The notes: generated by a model from the sequence alone, not told the origin. A DNA stretch of 64,000 bases from Sediminibacterium sp. (GCF_019264485.1 NZ_JAHVAA010000004.1:1-64000), one strand, 5' to 3'. Positions 8,910 to 17,012 are shown, counted from the first letter of the stretch. Numbers and translations: made by a program.

Positions 8910-9641
8910 TCAAAACTTCACATCAATTATATAAGGCAGCATGGTTCGCCAGGTGGGCCAGTCGTGATTGATATCGGCACCCCATACATCAAGATCGTAC
9001 CAGATACCTTTATTGTATAATATACCCGCAAACCGTTTAGAGGCATTGGGGTCTTCATAAGAACCACTTCCTGTATAAATATGAATATGATGACTGGCTT
9101 TTATTTTTTCGAGGTACCAGGCATCATTCAGCGTAGGTATATAATGTTCGGGGCTGTTATAAAATACCTGTTCATCCCAGAAACCCTTGGTGTATTCTGT
9201 TAAATCATATACACCACTCATACTGATGGCGCCATTGATGATATCGGGACGCTTTAAAAATAAATTCATCGCATGCAAGGCACCAAAAGAAGCCCCACAG
9301 GTATAAATCATGGTTTCAGCACTCGTGTTGTTGCGAATAAAGGGGATTACTTCATTAAAAACATACTCATTAAACTGGTTATGACGGATGGCTTTGTGTG
9401 AAGGTTCCATCTCATTGTTCATCCAGCTCTCCTTATTCATACTGTCGATACTGAATACCCGCAGTTTACCACTGTTGATATAAGGCGCCAGCGCATCAAT
9501 CAACTGAAACCGTTCATACTCCAGGTAATCGGCTGCCGCAGTAGGTATGAGCAATAACGCAAAACCATAGTGTCCATAAGATGCAATGGGCATTTCTTTT
9601 CCAAGGGCAGGACTATACCAGGATGATAAATGTCTTTCCAT
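8910..9641 (-). CDS. Alpha/beta-hydrolase, esterase family
   Basis: 243 residues, of the cytosolic putative-esterase family related to esterase D. The nucleophile elbow is CGASFGALHA (serine near 117), and the catalytic histidine is likely in GADINHDWPTWR near the C-terminus. No signal peptide. MSGVYDLTEYTKGFWDEQVFYNSP fits the cap region of this group. Natural substrate unknown. The N-terminal YSPALGKEMPIASYGHYGFALLLIP strand is usual for the family, supporting the start at 9641. Confidence 0.82.
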   Translation of the reverse strand: MERHLSSWYSPALGKEMPIASYGHYGFALLLIPTAAADYLEYERFQLIDALAPYINSGKLRVFSIDSMNKESWMNNEMEPSHKAIRHNQFNEYVFNEVIPFIRNNTSAETMIYTCGASFGALHAMNLFLKRPDIINGAISMSGVYDLTEYTKGFWDEQVFYNSPEHYIPTLNDAWYLEKIKASHHIHIYTGSGSYEDPNASKRFAGILYNKGIWYDLDVWGADINHDWPTWRTMLPYIIDVKF

Positions 9642-9661
9642 AATCCACAGGTTAAATGTTA

Positions 9662-9760
9662 AAGCCCTGCGTAAACTTCGTTTTCTCTCGTTCTCTGCGG
9701 TGAATAACTATTGCTGTTCACCGCAGAGAACAAGAGAGCAGGGAGTTTACGCAGAGAGGT
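9662..9760. repeat. CCGCAGAG-word inverted repeat
   Basis: Left and right arms (about 9665-9702 and 9715-9757) share TTCTCTGCGGTGAA and its complement at the loop, and CTGCGTAAACT/AGTTTACGCAG at the base. It abuts the stop codon of the ParA gene. The same word family recurs at 14777-14820, 15122-15172 and 57303-57408. Confidence 0.8.
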
Positions 9761-9761
9761 G

Positions 9762-10505
9762 TTATTCGATACAGGTTTTCCTGATTTCTTTCCATAGGTC
9801 GCGGTAACATTGTGCCGCATAACTGCTGCCTGCAAAGGTTTCAAGCGGTGCTGCATGCACACCCATTTTTTCTACATCGCTGAGGTATGGAATATAACTT
9901 TTCAGGAAAAATTTGTCTTTATAAAATTCATTCATCACTTCATGATGCAGGTTTTTCCGGTGATCCACCATGCTGAAGAAACATTTGATCTTACTGCGGT
10001 CAAGGTCGTTGTCCTTGAAATAACCATCCACCGTTTCATAGGAACGAATGGATAATGTGGTAGGAATATTGGGCATCAGTACCCAATCTGCCGCCACAAA
10101 AACAGCTTCATGCAAAACAGAAATACCGGGCGGACTATCCAGTATTACTATATCGTAGTCTTTTTTAAGAGATGCCAGCAGCGATAGGAGTTTTCTGCGC
10201 GACTGTTTCATTTCATTCAGCAATATATCGGCATGTCTGGCCGAAATATCTGCCGGAATAATATCGAGGTTCTCATAGGCGGTAGACTGGATGGCATCTG
10301 CCAGCTCCATCTCGCTGTTGAGCAGTTTCCGCGACTCATTCTTTACAGTGGCACTGGCTCCCAGGTAAAAGGAGGAAGAACCTTGTGGATCAAGATCCCA
10401 TACCAATGTCTTATATCCTTCTTTGGCAAATAAATATGCCAGGTTGATGGATGCGGCAGTCTTTCCCACTCCACCCTTGAGGTTGTAGATTGCTAATGTG
10501 ACCAT
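9762..10505 (-). CDS. ParA-family ATPase (orphan)
   Basis: 247-residue cytosolic P-loop ATPase of the ParA/MinD/Soj type. It has the deviant Walker A KGGVGKT (residues 10-16), VWDLDPQGSSS as Walker A' and IVILDSPPGISV as Walker B. These proteins position DNA or protein cargo along the nucleoid. There is no ParB or parS-like gene on either side, so it is not an obvious chromosome or plasmid partition locus. Neighbours (esterase, chromate transporter) give no clue. It may position another cargo. Confidence 0.9.
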   Translation of the reverse strand: MVTLAIYNLKGGVGKTAASINLAYLFAKEGYKTLVWDLDPQGSSSFYLGASATVKNESRKLLNSEMELADAIQSTAYENLDIIPADISARHADILLNEMKQSRRKLLSLLASLKKDYDIVILDSPPGISVLHEAVFVAADWVLMPNIPTTLSIRSYETVDGYFKDNDLDRSKIKCFFSMVDHRKNLHHEVMNEFYKDKFFLKSYIPYLSDVEKMGVHAAPLETFAGSSYAAQCYRDLWKEIRKTCIE

Positions 10506-10527
10506 GGTCTAATATACGGTTTTTTTA

Positions 10528-10765
10528 GAAAGCTGCTAGCTGTGAGCTACTGGCTGCTAGCTACTGGCTATTAGCAATTAGCTATTAGCATTAGAGAATC
10601 AACCGTCAATTAACTAAGCAATCTAATCTATCTTGCATTCCTTTTTTGTCTAGAAGCTAGAAGCTAGAAGCTAGAAGCTAGAAGCTAGAAGCTAGAAGCT
10701 AGAAGCTAGAAGCTAGAAGCTAGAAGCTAGAAGCTAGAAGCTAGTGGCTCATAGCTCGCAGCTTC
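10528..10765. repeat. Word-repeat block with (CTAGAAG)13 tandem array
   Basis: 10650-10740 is exactly 13 uninterrupted copies of the 7-mer CTAGAAG, followed by CTAGTGGCTCATAGCTCGCAG. On the left, 10533-10590 holds GCTAGCTGTGAGCTAC, TGGCTGCTAGCTACTGG and TTAGCTATTAGC words that are partly complementary. The whole gap between ParA and the chromate transporter is made of such words; I see no gene in it. Confidence 0.92.
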
Positions 10766-10769
10766 TCCC

Positions 10770-12029
10770 CTAATGCACCAGATACCCCAGCACCAAACAT
10801 CCCAATACAATCACTGGTGCCGGTATACGCTTTAATTGCAGAAGGAAAAAGGTAAGGGCAATAATGAGGATATCGAGAAAAGCAATATAACGACCCTCAA
10901 AAAGGGCAATCAGGAATGTGTCTTTCATCAGGTAAAAAGTGGCACCGGCCATAATACCTACTACTGCTGCATTAATACCTTCCAGCGACCGGAATATTAC
11001 CACATACCTCTTCAGGTTATGCCATACCGGAAAGAAAAAAAGTACCAACAGGGCACTGGGCAGAAAAATGGCAATGGCACCAATAATACAACCCATCAAC
11101 TGCCACCAGGCACCTTCATCTCTCAATACCATTCCTCCGGTAAAGGCACCAATAGAAAAAACCGGACCCGGAATGGCCCTTACCATTCCCGAACCGGTAA
11201 GAAAATCTTCTTTCGACATTTTCAGTACCTCTCTTCCTGTTTCCTGTATTCGTTTCGATTCGGGGCGGGTTACATATTGTTCGTACATCAGTGGCATCAT
11301 TACATCGCCACCACCAAAAACAAGGCTGCCAAAACGATAGGCGTTTTCAAACAGGTTAATGGCTTTTCTGTTTTCCCAGTTCTGTCGGGTGGCCGTTTCC
11401 GATATATAACCGGCAATACCAAAAAGAACAAAGAAGATGAGAATATTACCCCATTTTATTTTTTTTCTTGGCTGATCTTTCTCCGGAATTCTTTTATCAC
11501 TGAAATTGGTGGCAATACCTGCCGCCACAATCAGTACAGGGAATATCCAGGGGGTTTTGAATAATAAAAAAGTAGCCAGCGATGCTACTGCCATAATTAC
11601 CCTTGTAATGGTATTGTGTACTGCCAGCCCAAAAATGCGATAGGTAGAATAGGCAATAAACCCGATGGCCATGGGCTGAATAAACACAAAGAAATCGGGA
11701 CGGATTGACTTGCTGTTAAAATATTCCAGCAAAAAAGAAAGTCCACCCATCAGTACACAGGCGGGTGTAATCCAGATGAGCAGGGTAAGAACGGCCAGCG
11801 GTATACCCCCTCTTTTATAACCAATCAGTGTAAGTGTTTGTGTAGAGGAGGCCCCGGGTAATAACTGGCAGAAAGCATTGTATTCCATCAGTTCTGTTTC
11901 GGTAACATCTCTGCGCTGGTGTACAAAGGTTTTCATCATCATACCCATATGCCCCTGTGGCCCGCCAAATGCCGTTAAACTATGCCATAATACAGCACGC
12001 AGAAATGGAATATGACGGAGAAGTATCAA
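10770..12029 (-). CDS. chrA: Chromate transporter, CHR family
   Basis: 419-residue inner-membrane protein with the duplicated CHR domain: [11 protein letters not shown] near residue 21 in the first half and [16 protein letters not shown] near 240 in the second. About ten hydrophobic segments. Bidomain CHR proteins export chromate. The first copy also carries the usual [20 protein letters not shown] motif and the second [20 protein letters not shown]. No ChrB-type regulator is nearby. Sulfate or another oxyanion is possible as the true substrate. Confidence 0.93.
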   Translation of the reverse strand: MILLRHIPFLRAVLWHSLTAFGGPQGHMGMMMKTFVHQRRDVTETELMEYNAFCQLLPGASSTQTLTLIGYKRGGIPLAVLTLLIWITPACVLMGGLSFLLEYFNSKSIRPDFFVFIQPMAIGFIAYSTYRIFGLAVHNTITRVIMAVASLATFLLFKTPWIFPVLIVAAGIATNFSDKRIPEKDQPRKKIKWGNILIFFVLFGIAGYISETATRQNWENRKAINLFENAYRFGSLVFGGGDVMMPLMYEQYVTRPESKRIQETGREVLKMSKEDFLTGSGMVRAIPGPVFSIGAFTGGMVLRDEGAWWQLMGCIIGAIAIFLPSALLVLFFFPVWHNLKRYVVIFRSLEGINAAVVGIMAGATFYLMKDTFLIALFEGRYIAFLDILIIALTFFLLQLKRIPAPVIVLGCLVLGYLVH

Positions 12030-12081
12030 AGGTTGTCCGGGGGATTAATGAGACTGAAAATTAACGAAAACCGGGGAAACT

Positions 12082-12118
12082 GAGTGAGTAGTCAGTAGCG
12101 AGCAGTGAGTATATTGTA
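12082..12118. repeat. Degenerate AGTGAGTAG-word copy
   Basis: TGAGTGAGTAGTCAGTAGCG and following bases repeat the words of 1-69 with substitutions. A further short piece (CAAGTAGTGAGTTTTACTCC) lies at about 12196-12215, with the terminator hairpin between them. Confidence 0.65.
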
Positions 12119-12143
12119 CTTTTTACACTGCATCTCCAACAAA

Positions 12144-12180
12144 AACGCAGATTATCATGATTGTCATGATAATCTGCGTT
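12144..12180 (-). terminator. Terminator of the 2OG-Fe(II) oxygenase gene
   Basis: Perfect 17-bp arms (AACGCAGATTATCATGA and complement) around a 3-nt loop. Read on the minus strand the stem is followed by five T residues, about 75 nt after the oxygenase stop. Confidence 0.85.
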
Positions 12181-12254
12181 CTGTTAAATGAGTATCAAGT
12201 AGTGAGTTTTACTCCTTCCTGATTTCCTGTTCCTTGTTTCTTATTCCTTATTCT

Positions 12255-13199
12255 TTATTTCTTCAACCCTATCTCTCTCAATCTTTCATCCAAATATTCG
12301 CCAGCAGTTGCATCTGGATATGCTTTTGGATGTGTTTCATCTATACAACTCTCCAGACAGGCCAGGCTCATTTCGCTTCTCGGATGGAGGAAGAAAGGCA
12401 TGGAGAACCTGCTCGTATGCCAGTGTTCTCTTGGTGGATTTACCACACGGTGCGTGGTACTGCGGAGTTTGTTATTGGTTAAACGCTGTAACATATCTCC
12501 CACATTCACCACAATCTGTTCGGGTAATGAAGTTACGTTTACCCAATCGCCCTGTTTGGTAAGTATCTGCAAGCCATCGGCAGAAGCACCTACCAGTAAA
12601 GTGATGAGGTTAATGTCTTCATGCTGTTCGGCACGAATAGCGCTTTTGGGTTCATTGGTAATGGGGGGATAATGAATACAACGCAGTATTGAATTACCAT
12701 TGGCTATATGCGAATCGAAATAATTTTCATCGAGACCAAGATATAAAGCAATGGCCTGTAATAAGGCACGGCCGCTTTTTTCAAAATTGCGGTAGGCATT
12801 GAAAAGGGTTTTATTCAAAGGCTCCACTTCTCTTACCATCACATTATCGGGGTATTCACTTTTAATCGGGTCGCCATTTTCAACGGTTTGTCCGTACTGA
12901 AAAAACTCTTTCAAATCCGGCGCTTCACTGCCTTTGGCATGCTCGCGGCCAAAACTGGTATACCCGCGCTGACCGGCCAGACCGGGTATTTCGTACTGCA
13001 ATTTTTTCTCCAGGGGGAGGGCAAAAAACTGTTGAACATATTCATACTGATGGGCAATCAGCTCATCGGGGATACCATGGTTTTTTACAGCAACAAAACC
13101 TACTTCTTCATAGGCTTTACCCAGCTCCTCTACAAAAGCTGCTTTACGCTGCGGATCGCCACTTAAAAATGCTGCCAGGTCTACTACAGGAATGGCCAT
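12255..13199 (-). CDS. 2-oxoglutarate/Fe(II)-dependent oxygenase (isopenicillin N synthase-like)
   Basis: 314-residue cytosolic oxygenase of the isopenicillin N synthase/gibberellin oxidase superfamily. The N-terminal domain has VGFVAVKNHGIPDELI. The iron site is H-x-D in RAEQHEDINLITLL plus the distal histidine in RSTTHRVVNPP, and the 2-oxoglutarate arginine is in R-F-S-MPFFLHP. All are present, so it should be active. Which small molecule is oxidised cannot be told; bacterial members are often catabolic or decorate secondary metabolites. Single gene with its own terminator. Confidence 0.9.
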   Translation of the reverse strand: MAIPVVDLAAFLSGDPQRKAAFVEELGKAYEEVGFVAVKNHGIPDELIAHQYEYVQQFFALPLEKKLQYEIPGLAGQRGYTSFGREHAKGSEAPDLKEFFQYGQTVENGDPIKSEYPDNVMVREVEPLNKTLFNAYRNFEKSGRALLQAIALYLGLDENYFDSHIANGNSILRCIHYPPITNEPKSAIRAEQHEDINLITLLVGASADGLQILTKQGDWVNVTSLPEQIVVNVGDMLQRLTNNKLRSTTHRVVNPPREHWHTSRFSMPFFLHPRSEMSLACLESCIDETHPKAYPDATAGEYLDERLREIGLKK

Positions 13200-13255
13200 A
13201 ACACTCGTTTTAGGTGAATAATACAGAACCGGTTCTTCTACCGTCTGGAAAAATA

Positions 13256-13263
13256 CAAAACTA
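13256..13263 (-). promoter_or_regulatory. Candidate -7 element for the oxygenase gene
   Basis: Minus strand reads TAGTTTTG (TAnnTTTG). A TTTG lies upstream at 13288-13291, but the 24-bp spacing is longer than the usual 19-21. It is in the divergent gap between the oxygenase and the DUF3089 gene. Confidence 0.35.
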
Positions 13264-13326
13264 CTCCGATTTATGGTAGTATGTAGACAAAGCCTTTGTT
13301 TCAGGTATTTTTATCAACTTTAAGGC

Positions 13327-14361
13327 ATGAAATACACGGGTTTTGTATGCTTATGCATTGTTTTTTTGTTGGCCTGTAACAATGGCTATCATAAATATGT
13401 ATCCAATTACAGTTTACCTGAAACCATCAGCACACCCGATTACAGCAGAATGGAATACTGGGCGGCACACCCTTATAAAAAAGATCCTTCAGACAGTATT
13501 CCCAAACCCTTACGCAAACTGTACCAACCCGATTCTACCATTGATGTTTTTTTTCTGCACCCAACCACTTATACCGATTATGCCCGTCCATTGGGTTGGA
13601 ACGCGCCTATTTACAATACAGCATTAGCTGCCAAAACAGATTATAGCACCATTTTATTCCAGGCCAGTATTTTTAATGAAGCAGGAAGAATTTTTGCGCC
13701 GAGGTACAGACAGGCCAATCTAAGTGCTTATTTTCCTGTAACCGCAGCAGATACTGCAGCCGCATTACAGGCATTTGAGCTGGCTTATGCAGATGTGAAA
13801 GCCGCATTCTCTTATTACCTGCAAAATTATAACAAGGGGCGCCCCATTATTATTGCCGCACATAGCCAGGGAACCACGCATGGCAAAAGACTGGTAAAGG
13901 AATTTTTTGATGGTACGGCATTGCAAGAAAAATTAGTAGCCGCATACCTGGTCGGTATTCCTGTTGAAGAAAACTGGTTTACAACTATCAAAGCCTGTAC
14001 TACAGCTGCTGAAACAGGTTGTGTGCTGAGCTGGCGTACTTTTAAAGAAGGGTATAAACCAGCGTATGTATTGAATGAAAAAGAAAAAGTAATGGTTACC
14101 AATCCACTTACCTGGAGCAATAACGATACCCTTGCCGGCCGCAAAGAAAACAAAGGTGGGGTGGTAACCAATTTCAACAGCCTCGTAAAAAAAGTAGCCG
14201 CTGCCAATAATGCCGGAGCCGTTATCTGGACACATAAACCCCGGTTCTTTGGTAATATTTTCTTTACTACAAAAAACTATCATATTGGTGATTATAACCT
14301 GTATTACCTGAGTGTAAGGGAAAATGTAAAAGAAAGAGTTAGCGCCTACAAAAGAAAATAA
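13327..14361 (+). CDS. DUF3089 lipoprotein, alpha/beta-hydrolase fold
   Basis: 344 residues. The N-terminus MKYTGFVCLCIVFLLACNNG is a lipoprotein signal with the cysteine in LLAC, so the protein is likely membrane-anchored outside the cytoplasm. The body matches DUF3089: DVFFLHPTTY, FAPRYRQANLSAYF, and IIIAAHSQGTTHGKRL, which looks like a serine-hydrolase nucleophile elbow (G replaced by A before H-S-Q-G). Substrate unknown; an esterase or lipase role is an inference from the fold. A symmetric hairpin terminates it at 14363. Confidence 0.88.
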   Translation: MKYTGFVCLCIVFLLACNNGYHKYVSNYSLPETISTPDYSRMEYWAAHPYKKDPSDSIPKPLRKLYQPDSTIDVFFLHPTTYTDYARPLGWNAPIYNTALAAKTDYSTILFQASIFNEAGRIFAPRYRQANLSAYFPVTAADTAAALQAFELAYADVKAAFSYYLQNYNKGRPIIIAAHSQGTTHGKRLVKEFFDGTALQEKLVAAYLVGIPVEENWFTTIKACTTAAETGCVLSWRTFKEGYKPAYVLNEKEKVMVTNPLTWSNNDTLAGRKENKGGVVTNFNSLVKKVAAANNAGAVIWTHKPRFFGNIFFTTKNYHIGDYNLYYLSVRENVKERVSAYKRK

Positions 14362-14362
14362 G

Positions 14363-14398
14363 CTTCCCTGCACCGGACTTAAGTTCGGTGCAGGGAAG
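14363..14398. terminator. Bidirectional palindromic terminator
   Basis: A 36-bp palindrome, CTTCCCTGCACCG at one end and CGGTGCAGGGAAG at the other, with an ACTTAAGT core. It starts two bases after the DUF3089 stop and ends seven bases before the stop of the convergent small gene, so it can serve both. It shares its plan with the palindrome at 44079-44136. Confidence 0.82.
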
Positions 14399-14405
14399 AA
14401 GAATA

Positions 14406-14660
14406 TTATTGTTTACTGAAACGAATGGCTTTAATGAATACGTCGCCACTGAATGCATTGAGGATATAATTACCACTGGCCAGGTCGCCGAGATTAATCA
14501 CCAATTGCTGTAAACCCTCGCTTACATCTTCCACTATGGTTTTGGCCATATGTCCGTTTACATCCAATACTTTCAGTATCAGGTTACCTGCCTGTTCAGA
14601 CATTACTGTTAAGTAGCTGTCGTTGAGGATGATATTTGGCTGTAAGTGCTGAATATACAT
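14406..14660 (-). CDS. Stand-alone T9SS-type C-terminal domain protein
   Basis: 84 residues that are nearly all one domain resembling the type A sorting domain of type IX secretion cargo: QPNIILNDSYLTV, LILKVLDVNGHM and GLQQLVINLGDLASGNYIL followed by a short basic end. In normal cargo this domain sits at the end of a large protein behind a signal peptide; here there is no signal peptide and no cargo domain. The start at 14660 is preceded by AGGAGGGTTT, an unusually good Shine-Dalgarno for this phylum, which argues for real expression. It may be a relic or a small cytosolic beta-protein. Confidence 0.6.
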   Translation of the reverse strand: MYIQHLQPNIILNDSYLTVMSEQAGNLILKVLDVNGHMAKTIVEDVSEGLQQLVINLGDLASGNYILNAFSGDVFIKAIRFSKQ

Positions 14661-14776
14661 AAACCCTCCTTTTATTCGGTGATGAAACAATGGCTCAGGG
14701 GGATGTATATTATTGACACCAAATATGGTGCCAGTGCTGCATAAAATAGTGGAGATTTAGTGAATATGCCACGAAA

Positions 14777-14820
14777 ATTCACCGCAGAGCCGCAGAGGGC
14801 GTAAAGTTTCCGCAGAGAGT
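14777..14820. repeat. CCGCAGAG-word repeat copy
   Basis: TTCACCGCAGAGCCGCAGAG, then GTAAAGTTTCCGCAGAGAG. It shares words with 9662-9760 and 57303-57408 but has no second arm within 60 bp. A possible complementary partner lies at 15122-15172, which would bracket the truncated HTH gene. Confidence 0.65.
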
Positions 14821-14937
14821 TAGTATTCCTTTAGCGATAATTGTTTTTTAACCTTGTCGAGTTCCAGTTTTAGTTTATCGTTGATGGACACAATTTGGGA
14901 GAGTGAAATAAATGAGAAAGTTGAGAGTACTTGTAAA
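14820..14937 (-). pseudogene. Possible C-terminal gene relic
   Basis: An open frame on the minus strand reads as an amphipathic helical tail (SIND-KLKLELDKVKKQLSLKEY) and then stops at 14820, inside the edge of the CCGCAGAG repeat. There is no start codon or upstream body, and it runs into an AT-rich stretch. It could be the 3' end of a lost gene; chance is not excluded. Confidence 0.25.
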
Positions 14938-14991
14938 AAAAAATAATTATTCGTTTTGGATTATTATTTTTGGAATATAAATATCCAAATA

Positions 14992-15144
14992 ATGAAGTCA
15001 AATAATTTACAGAGTACAGGCGACATCATTAGACAATTGAGGGAGAATAAGCAATTGCCATTACGAAAAATTGCTGCAATTCTTGATATTCCTTCTCCGC
15101 TGAGTCTACTTTCTTTGAACGTTCCCCGCAGATGTCTCTCGTAG
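14992..15144 (+). pseudogene. Truncated XRE-type HTH gene
   Basis: The first 33 codons (MKSNNLQSTGDIIRQL... to KIAAILDI) match the N-terminus of the small XRE regulators that in Bacteroidota often accompany DNA methyltransferases. Only the first two helices of the HTH remain. The match then stops and the frame runs through TTCTCCGCTGAG and CCCCGCAGATGTCTCTCG, which belong to the CCGCAGAG repeat, to a chance stop. The gene appears to be cut by the repeat and is almost certainly non-functional. Confidence 0.6.
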
Positions 15145-15172
15145 AGGACTCTGCGACCACGCACACAGAGGA
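15122..15172. repeat. CCGCAGAG-word repeat copy at broken HTH gene
   Basis: CCCCGCAGATGTCTCTCG, then AGAGGACTCTGCGACCACGC and ACAGAGGAAAG. It is a degenerate internal hairpin of the CCGCAGAG family lying where the HTH frame loses its family match. Confidence 0.55.
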
Positions 15173-15589
15173 AAGTTAATAATTAATTTTTACGCTCAAT
15201 TTTTCTGTAACAAATTAGTAAACCCTAAAGCAAAAGGGACATGCTGGCTGTGTAGCAGCGCAAAGTCCCTTCGAGCCTCAGGAGACTACGCGCAGAACTT
15301 CTCTTTTTAAGTACACCCTACGGAGAAGAAATAGAATCAACTTTAATAAAGCAGATGATTGTTGCCTATAAAAAGGAAATTTACTACTCTCTTTGCACTC
15401 AACCCCTTCTCAAAACTCAAGTACATGCATAATTACATACATTCCAAACCAAACAAACTCTTCTTTTCCCAGATGTCCGGTATTCCGGACGCTTTTATTA
15501 AAAAAGTTCTCAGACGTTGCAGGGTGAAGTATGGGCATAAAAAAACCACCCCGTTATGTGGAGTGGTGGTTGTAAAAAGTAATTCAATT
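15145..15589. other. Gene-free stretch
   Basis: About 445 bases. It holds the end of a CCGCAGAG copy, a block of word-like fragments (AGGAGACTACGCGCAG, ACCCTACGGAGAAG) that resemble the GGACTCCTACGGAG words seen at 46429 and 54497, and a terminator at 15544-15571. An 87-codon open frame here has no family features and no convincing start. I see no gene. Confidence 0.5.
15544..15571 (-). terminator. Terminator of the RHS-tip partner gene
   Basis: AACCACC and GGTGGTT arms. On the minus strand the stem is followed by seven T residues, about 20 nt after the stop of the membrane protein gene. Confidence 0.8.
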
Positions 15590-15979
15590 TTATTTTCTCT
15601 GCAATGTTTCAAGTATTATTAACACACCACCAATCACAATTCCGCCAATTAAAAACTGCAAGAAATAAAAGCTATCTGAATCAACCCTTCCTTCAAGCAG
15701 ATAAATAATCAATGGCAGGAAAAATAAAATTACTCCAAGTCCAGATAACACTTTCTGGATAACAGTTTTTGAAAGCACAAATAAAACACACGTCACCAAT
15801 CCAAGAAGTGTGTTTATGAAATAAAGTAAGCTATCGCTACCATTGTAACTTAAAATATTTCTAAAAAATTCAATCAATGCTCCATTCAAAGACATAATCA
15901 TAACCTGAATTACAGGAAAAAATGATGTGACTACAAGAAGTAACGTTAACAGTAGTGAAACTTTATTTTTCTTTTTCAT
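15590..15979 (-). CDS. Four-TM membrane protein, possible immunity partner of the orphan RHS tip
   Basis: 129 residues starting [17 protein letters not shown]. Hydrophobic segments lie near residues 8-28, 50-72, 78-96 and 104-122, so it is an integral membrane protein with little outside the bilayer. Its ATG lies 17 nt inside the end of the RHS-tip gene (the GATGAAAAAGAAAAATAA junction), a translational coupling seen in toxin-immunity pairs. No family is recognised. Immunity is inferred from position, overlap and size; a separate terminator closes the unit. An upstream in-frame ATG at 16084 lies inside the tip gene and is unlikely. Confidence 0.7.
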   Translation of the reverse strand: MKKKNKVSLLLTLLLVVTSFFPVIQVMIMSLNGALIEFFRNILSYNGSDSLLYFINTLLGLVTCVLFVLSKTVIQKVLSGLGVILFFLPLIIYLLEGRVDSDSFYFLQFLIGGIVIGGVLIILETLQRK

Positions 15980-16982
15980 CACCTTTTGGGTTTTGTTGTT
16001 CAAAATATTTATTCCAAGCCTGTGGACTAATGACTTTGTCTCCCTGATAAACGCCCATGAAATTCCCATCTTTATCAACAGCAATTCTAATGTTTATTCC
16101 AAACTGTTTTTGCTGCTTATCACCTGCCAAAGTACGAAATGGTCCTTTATTCGGACCAGATTTTGCGGACCCCACTCCAAGAAAAAGTGAATTCCCTGCT
16201 TTATCTGTTACAAATGCCTCTGTACTTGGGAAGCCATCACCAGAAATTGAACCTGAAAGTGACAAAGTAGAAGAGCCATCTTTATTCATTGTAGTATTTA
16301 CTGTAACATCTGTCCAGACATCAATATCATATGTAGGTCCACCCCAATCAATCCCAGGAATCAGAGCATCATTATCACCCGACATATGAGTAAAAATTCT
16401 GTTGCCATACGATTCATCATCTTCAATCTTTGCATCTGAATAAGCATTAGCACCGTAGTTCGATTTCGACTTTGCTCCAAAAGCATCATGTTTTTTAGAC
16501 ATGTCTTCTGTGTTGTAGGTTGTTACCTGACTTAAACGAGATGATGCCTCAGGCGATGTTGAAAATTTCCTATTTGCACCGTCTCCTTTCCACGCCCCTG
16601 CTCCAAAATTATTAAACGGCGCAAAACTTCTGACAACCACCTTAATCGGATACTGTCCATCTGGATCAATAAATGAAATGGGATTATTGAATGCGTAACC
16701 ATAAGAGGATACTCCTGCCATTTTCTCACTCAAAGGATCAATATGATTCCACCTACCAATTTGTGCATCATACATCCTCGCTCCATAATCATACCAGTCA
16801 AGTCCACTACCATCACTAAATTCTTTCTCCTGTTTCTCTTTACCATTGTACTCATACTTGTTGTCAAGTTTCCCAGCAGCTTTACTACTAATCCCTGCCA
16901 TCGTCAACCCGAATGGATAATAATGCGTTTCCTCCATCAAAGGGCCCCTGCTATGTGTTACCTGTACATTATCAAAGAACAT
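15963..16982 (-). CDS. Orphan RHS C-terminal tip (truncated core plus variable domain)
   Basis: 339 residues. The N-terminal 105 or so are the conserved end of an RHS core ([19 protein letters not shown], then [19 protein letters not shown] and [14 protein letters not shown]), nearly identical at first to the same stretch of the full RHS gene next door. The remaining 230 residues are a distinct tip starting VRSF...KGDG and ending with [19 protein letters not shown] and WNKYF. There is no signal peptide and no YD-repeat shell, so it cannot be exported alone. It looks like a displaced tip cassette able to recombine onto the full gene. Confidence 0.85.
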   Translation of the reverse strand: MFFDNVQVTHSRGPLMEETHYYPFGLTMAGISSKAAGKLDNKYEYNGKEKQEKEFSDGSGLDWYDYGARMYDAQIGRWNHIDPLSEKMAGVSSYGYAFNNPISFIDPDGQYPIKVVVRSFAPFNNFGAGAWKGDGANRKFSTSPEASSRLSQVTTYNTEDMSKKHDAFGAKSKSNYGANAYSDAKIEDDESYGNRIFTHMSGDNDALIPGIDWGGPTYDIDVWTDVTVNTTMNKDGSSTLSLSGSISGDGFPSTEAFVTDKAGNSLFLGVGSAKSGPNKGPFRTLAGDKQQKQFGINIRIAVDKDGNFMGVYQGDKVISPQAWNKYFEQQNPKGDEKEK

Positions 16983-17012
16983 CCTTCCTATCGTCAGGAC
17001 AGGCTATCAACA
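16983..17012 (-). repeat. Residual RHS homology interrupted by a short insert
   Basis: Upstream of the orphan tip ATG, ATCAACATTTGGTATTTCGTTG matches the full RHS gene at about 18672-18693 except for one base. About 20 extra bases (TTCCTATCGTCAGGACAGGC) separate it from the homology at 16980. The insert breaks the old reading frame, leaving the ATG at 16982 as the first usable start. Confidence 0.65.

Larger units (their letters stand above)
14661..14991. other. Gene-free stretch with repeat copy and relics
   Basis: About 330 bases. It holds a CCGCAGAG-word copy (14777-14820), a possible 3' gene relic on the minus strand (14820-14937) and an AT-rich stretch before the truncated HTH gene. A TATGGTGCCAGTGCTGCATAAAATAG segment near 14725 shows nothing I can name. 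Confidence 0.5.

Noticed and set aside
10650-10740. CTAGAAG array considered as CRISPR or iteron origin
   Set aside because: No spacers; the 7-mer is too short and no replication initiator gene is near.
10836-11564. Long plus-strand open frame (242 codons) antisense to the chromate transporter
   Set aside because: Composition is that of a shadow frame; the opposite strand encodes a complete, motif-rich CHR protein.
14700-15590. Transposase or integrase remnant sought near the broken HTH gene and RHS tip
   Set aside because: No frame with DDE, HUH or tyrosine recombinase motifs could be read on either strand.
15359-15622. 87-codon plus-strand open frame
   Set aside because: No family features or plausible signal; starts within repeat words and overlaps the terminator and 3' end of the opposite gene.
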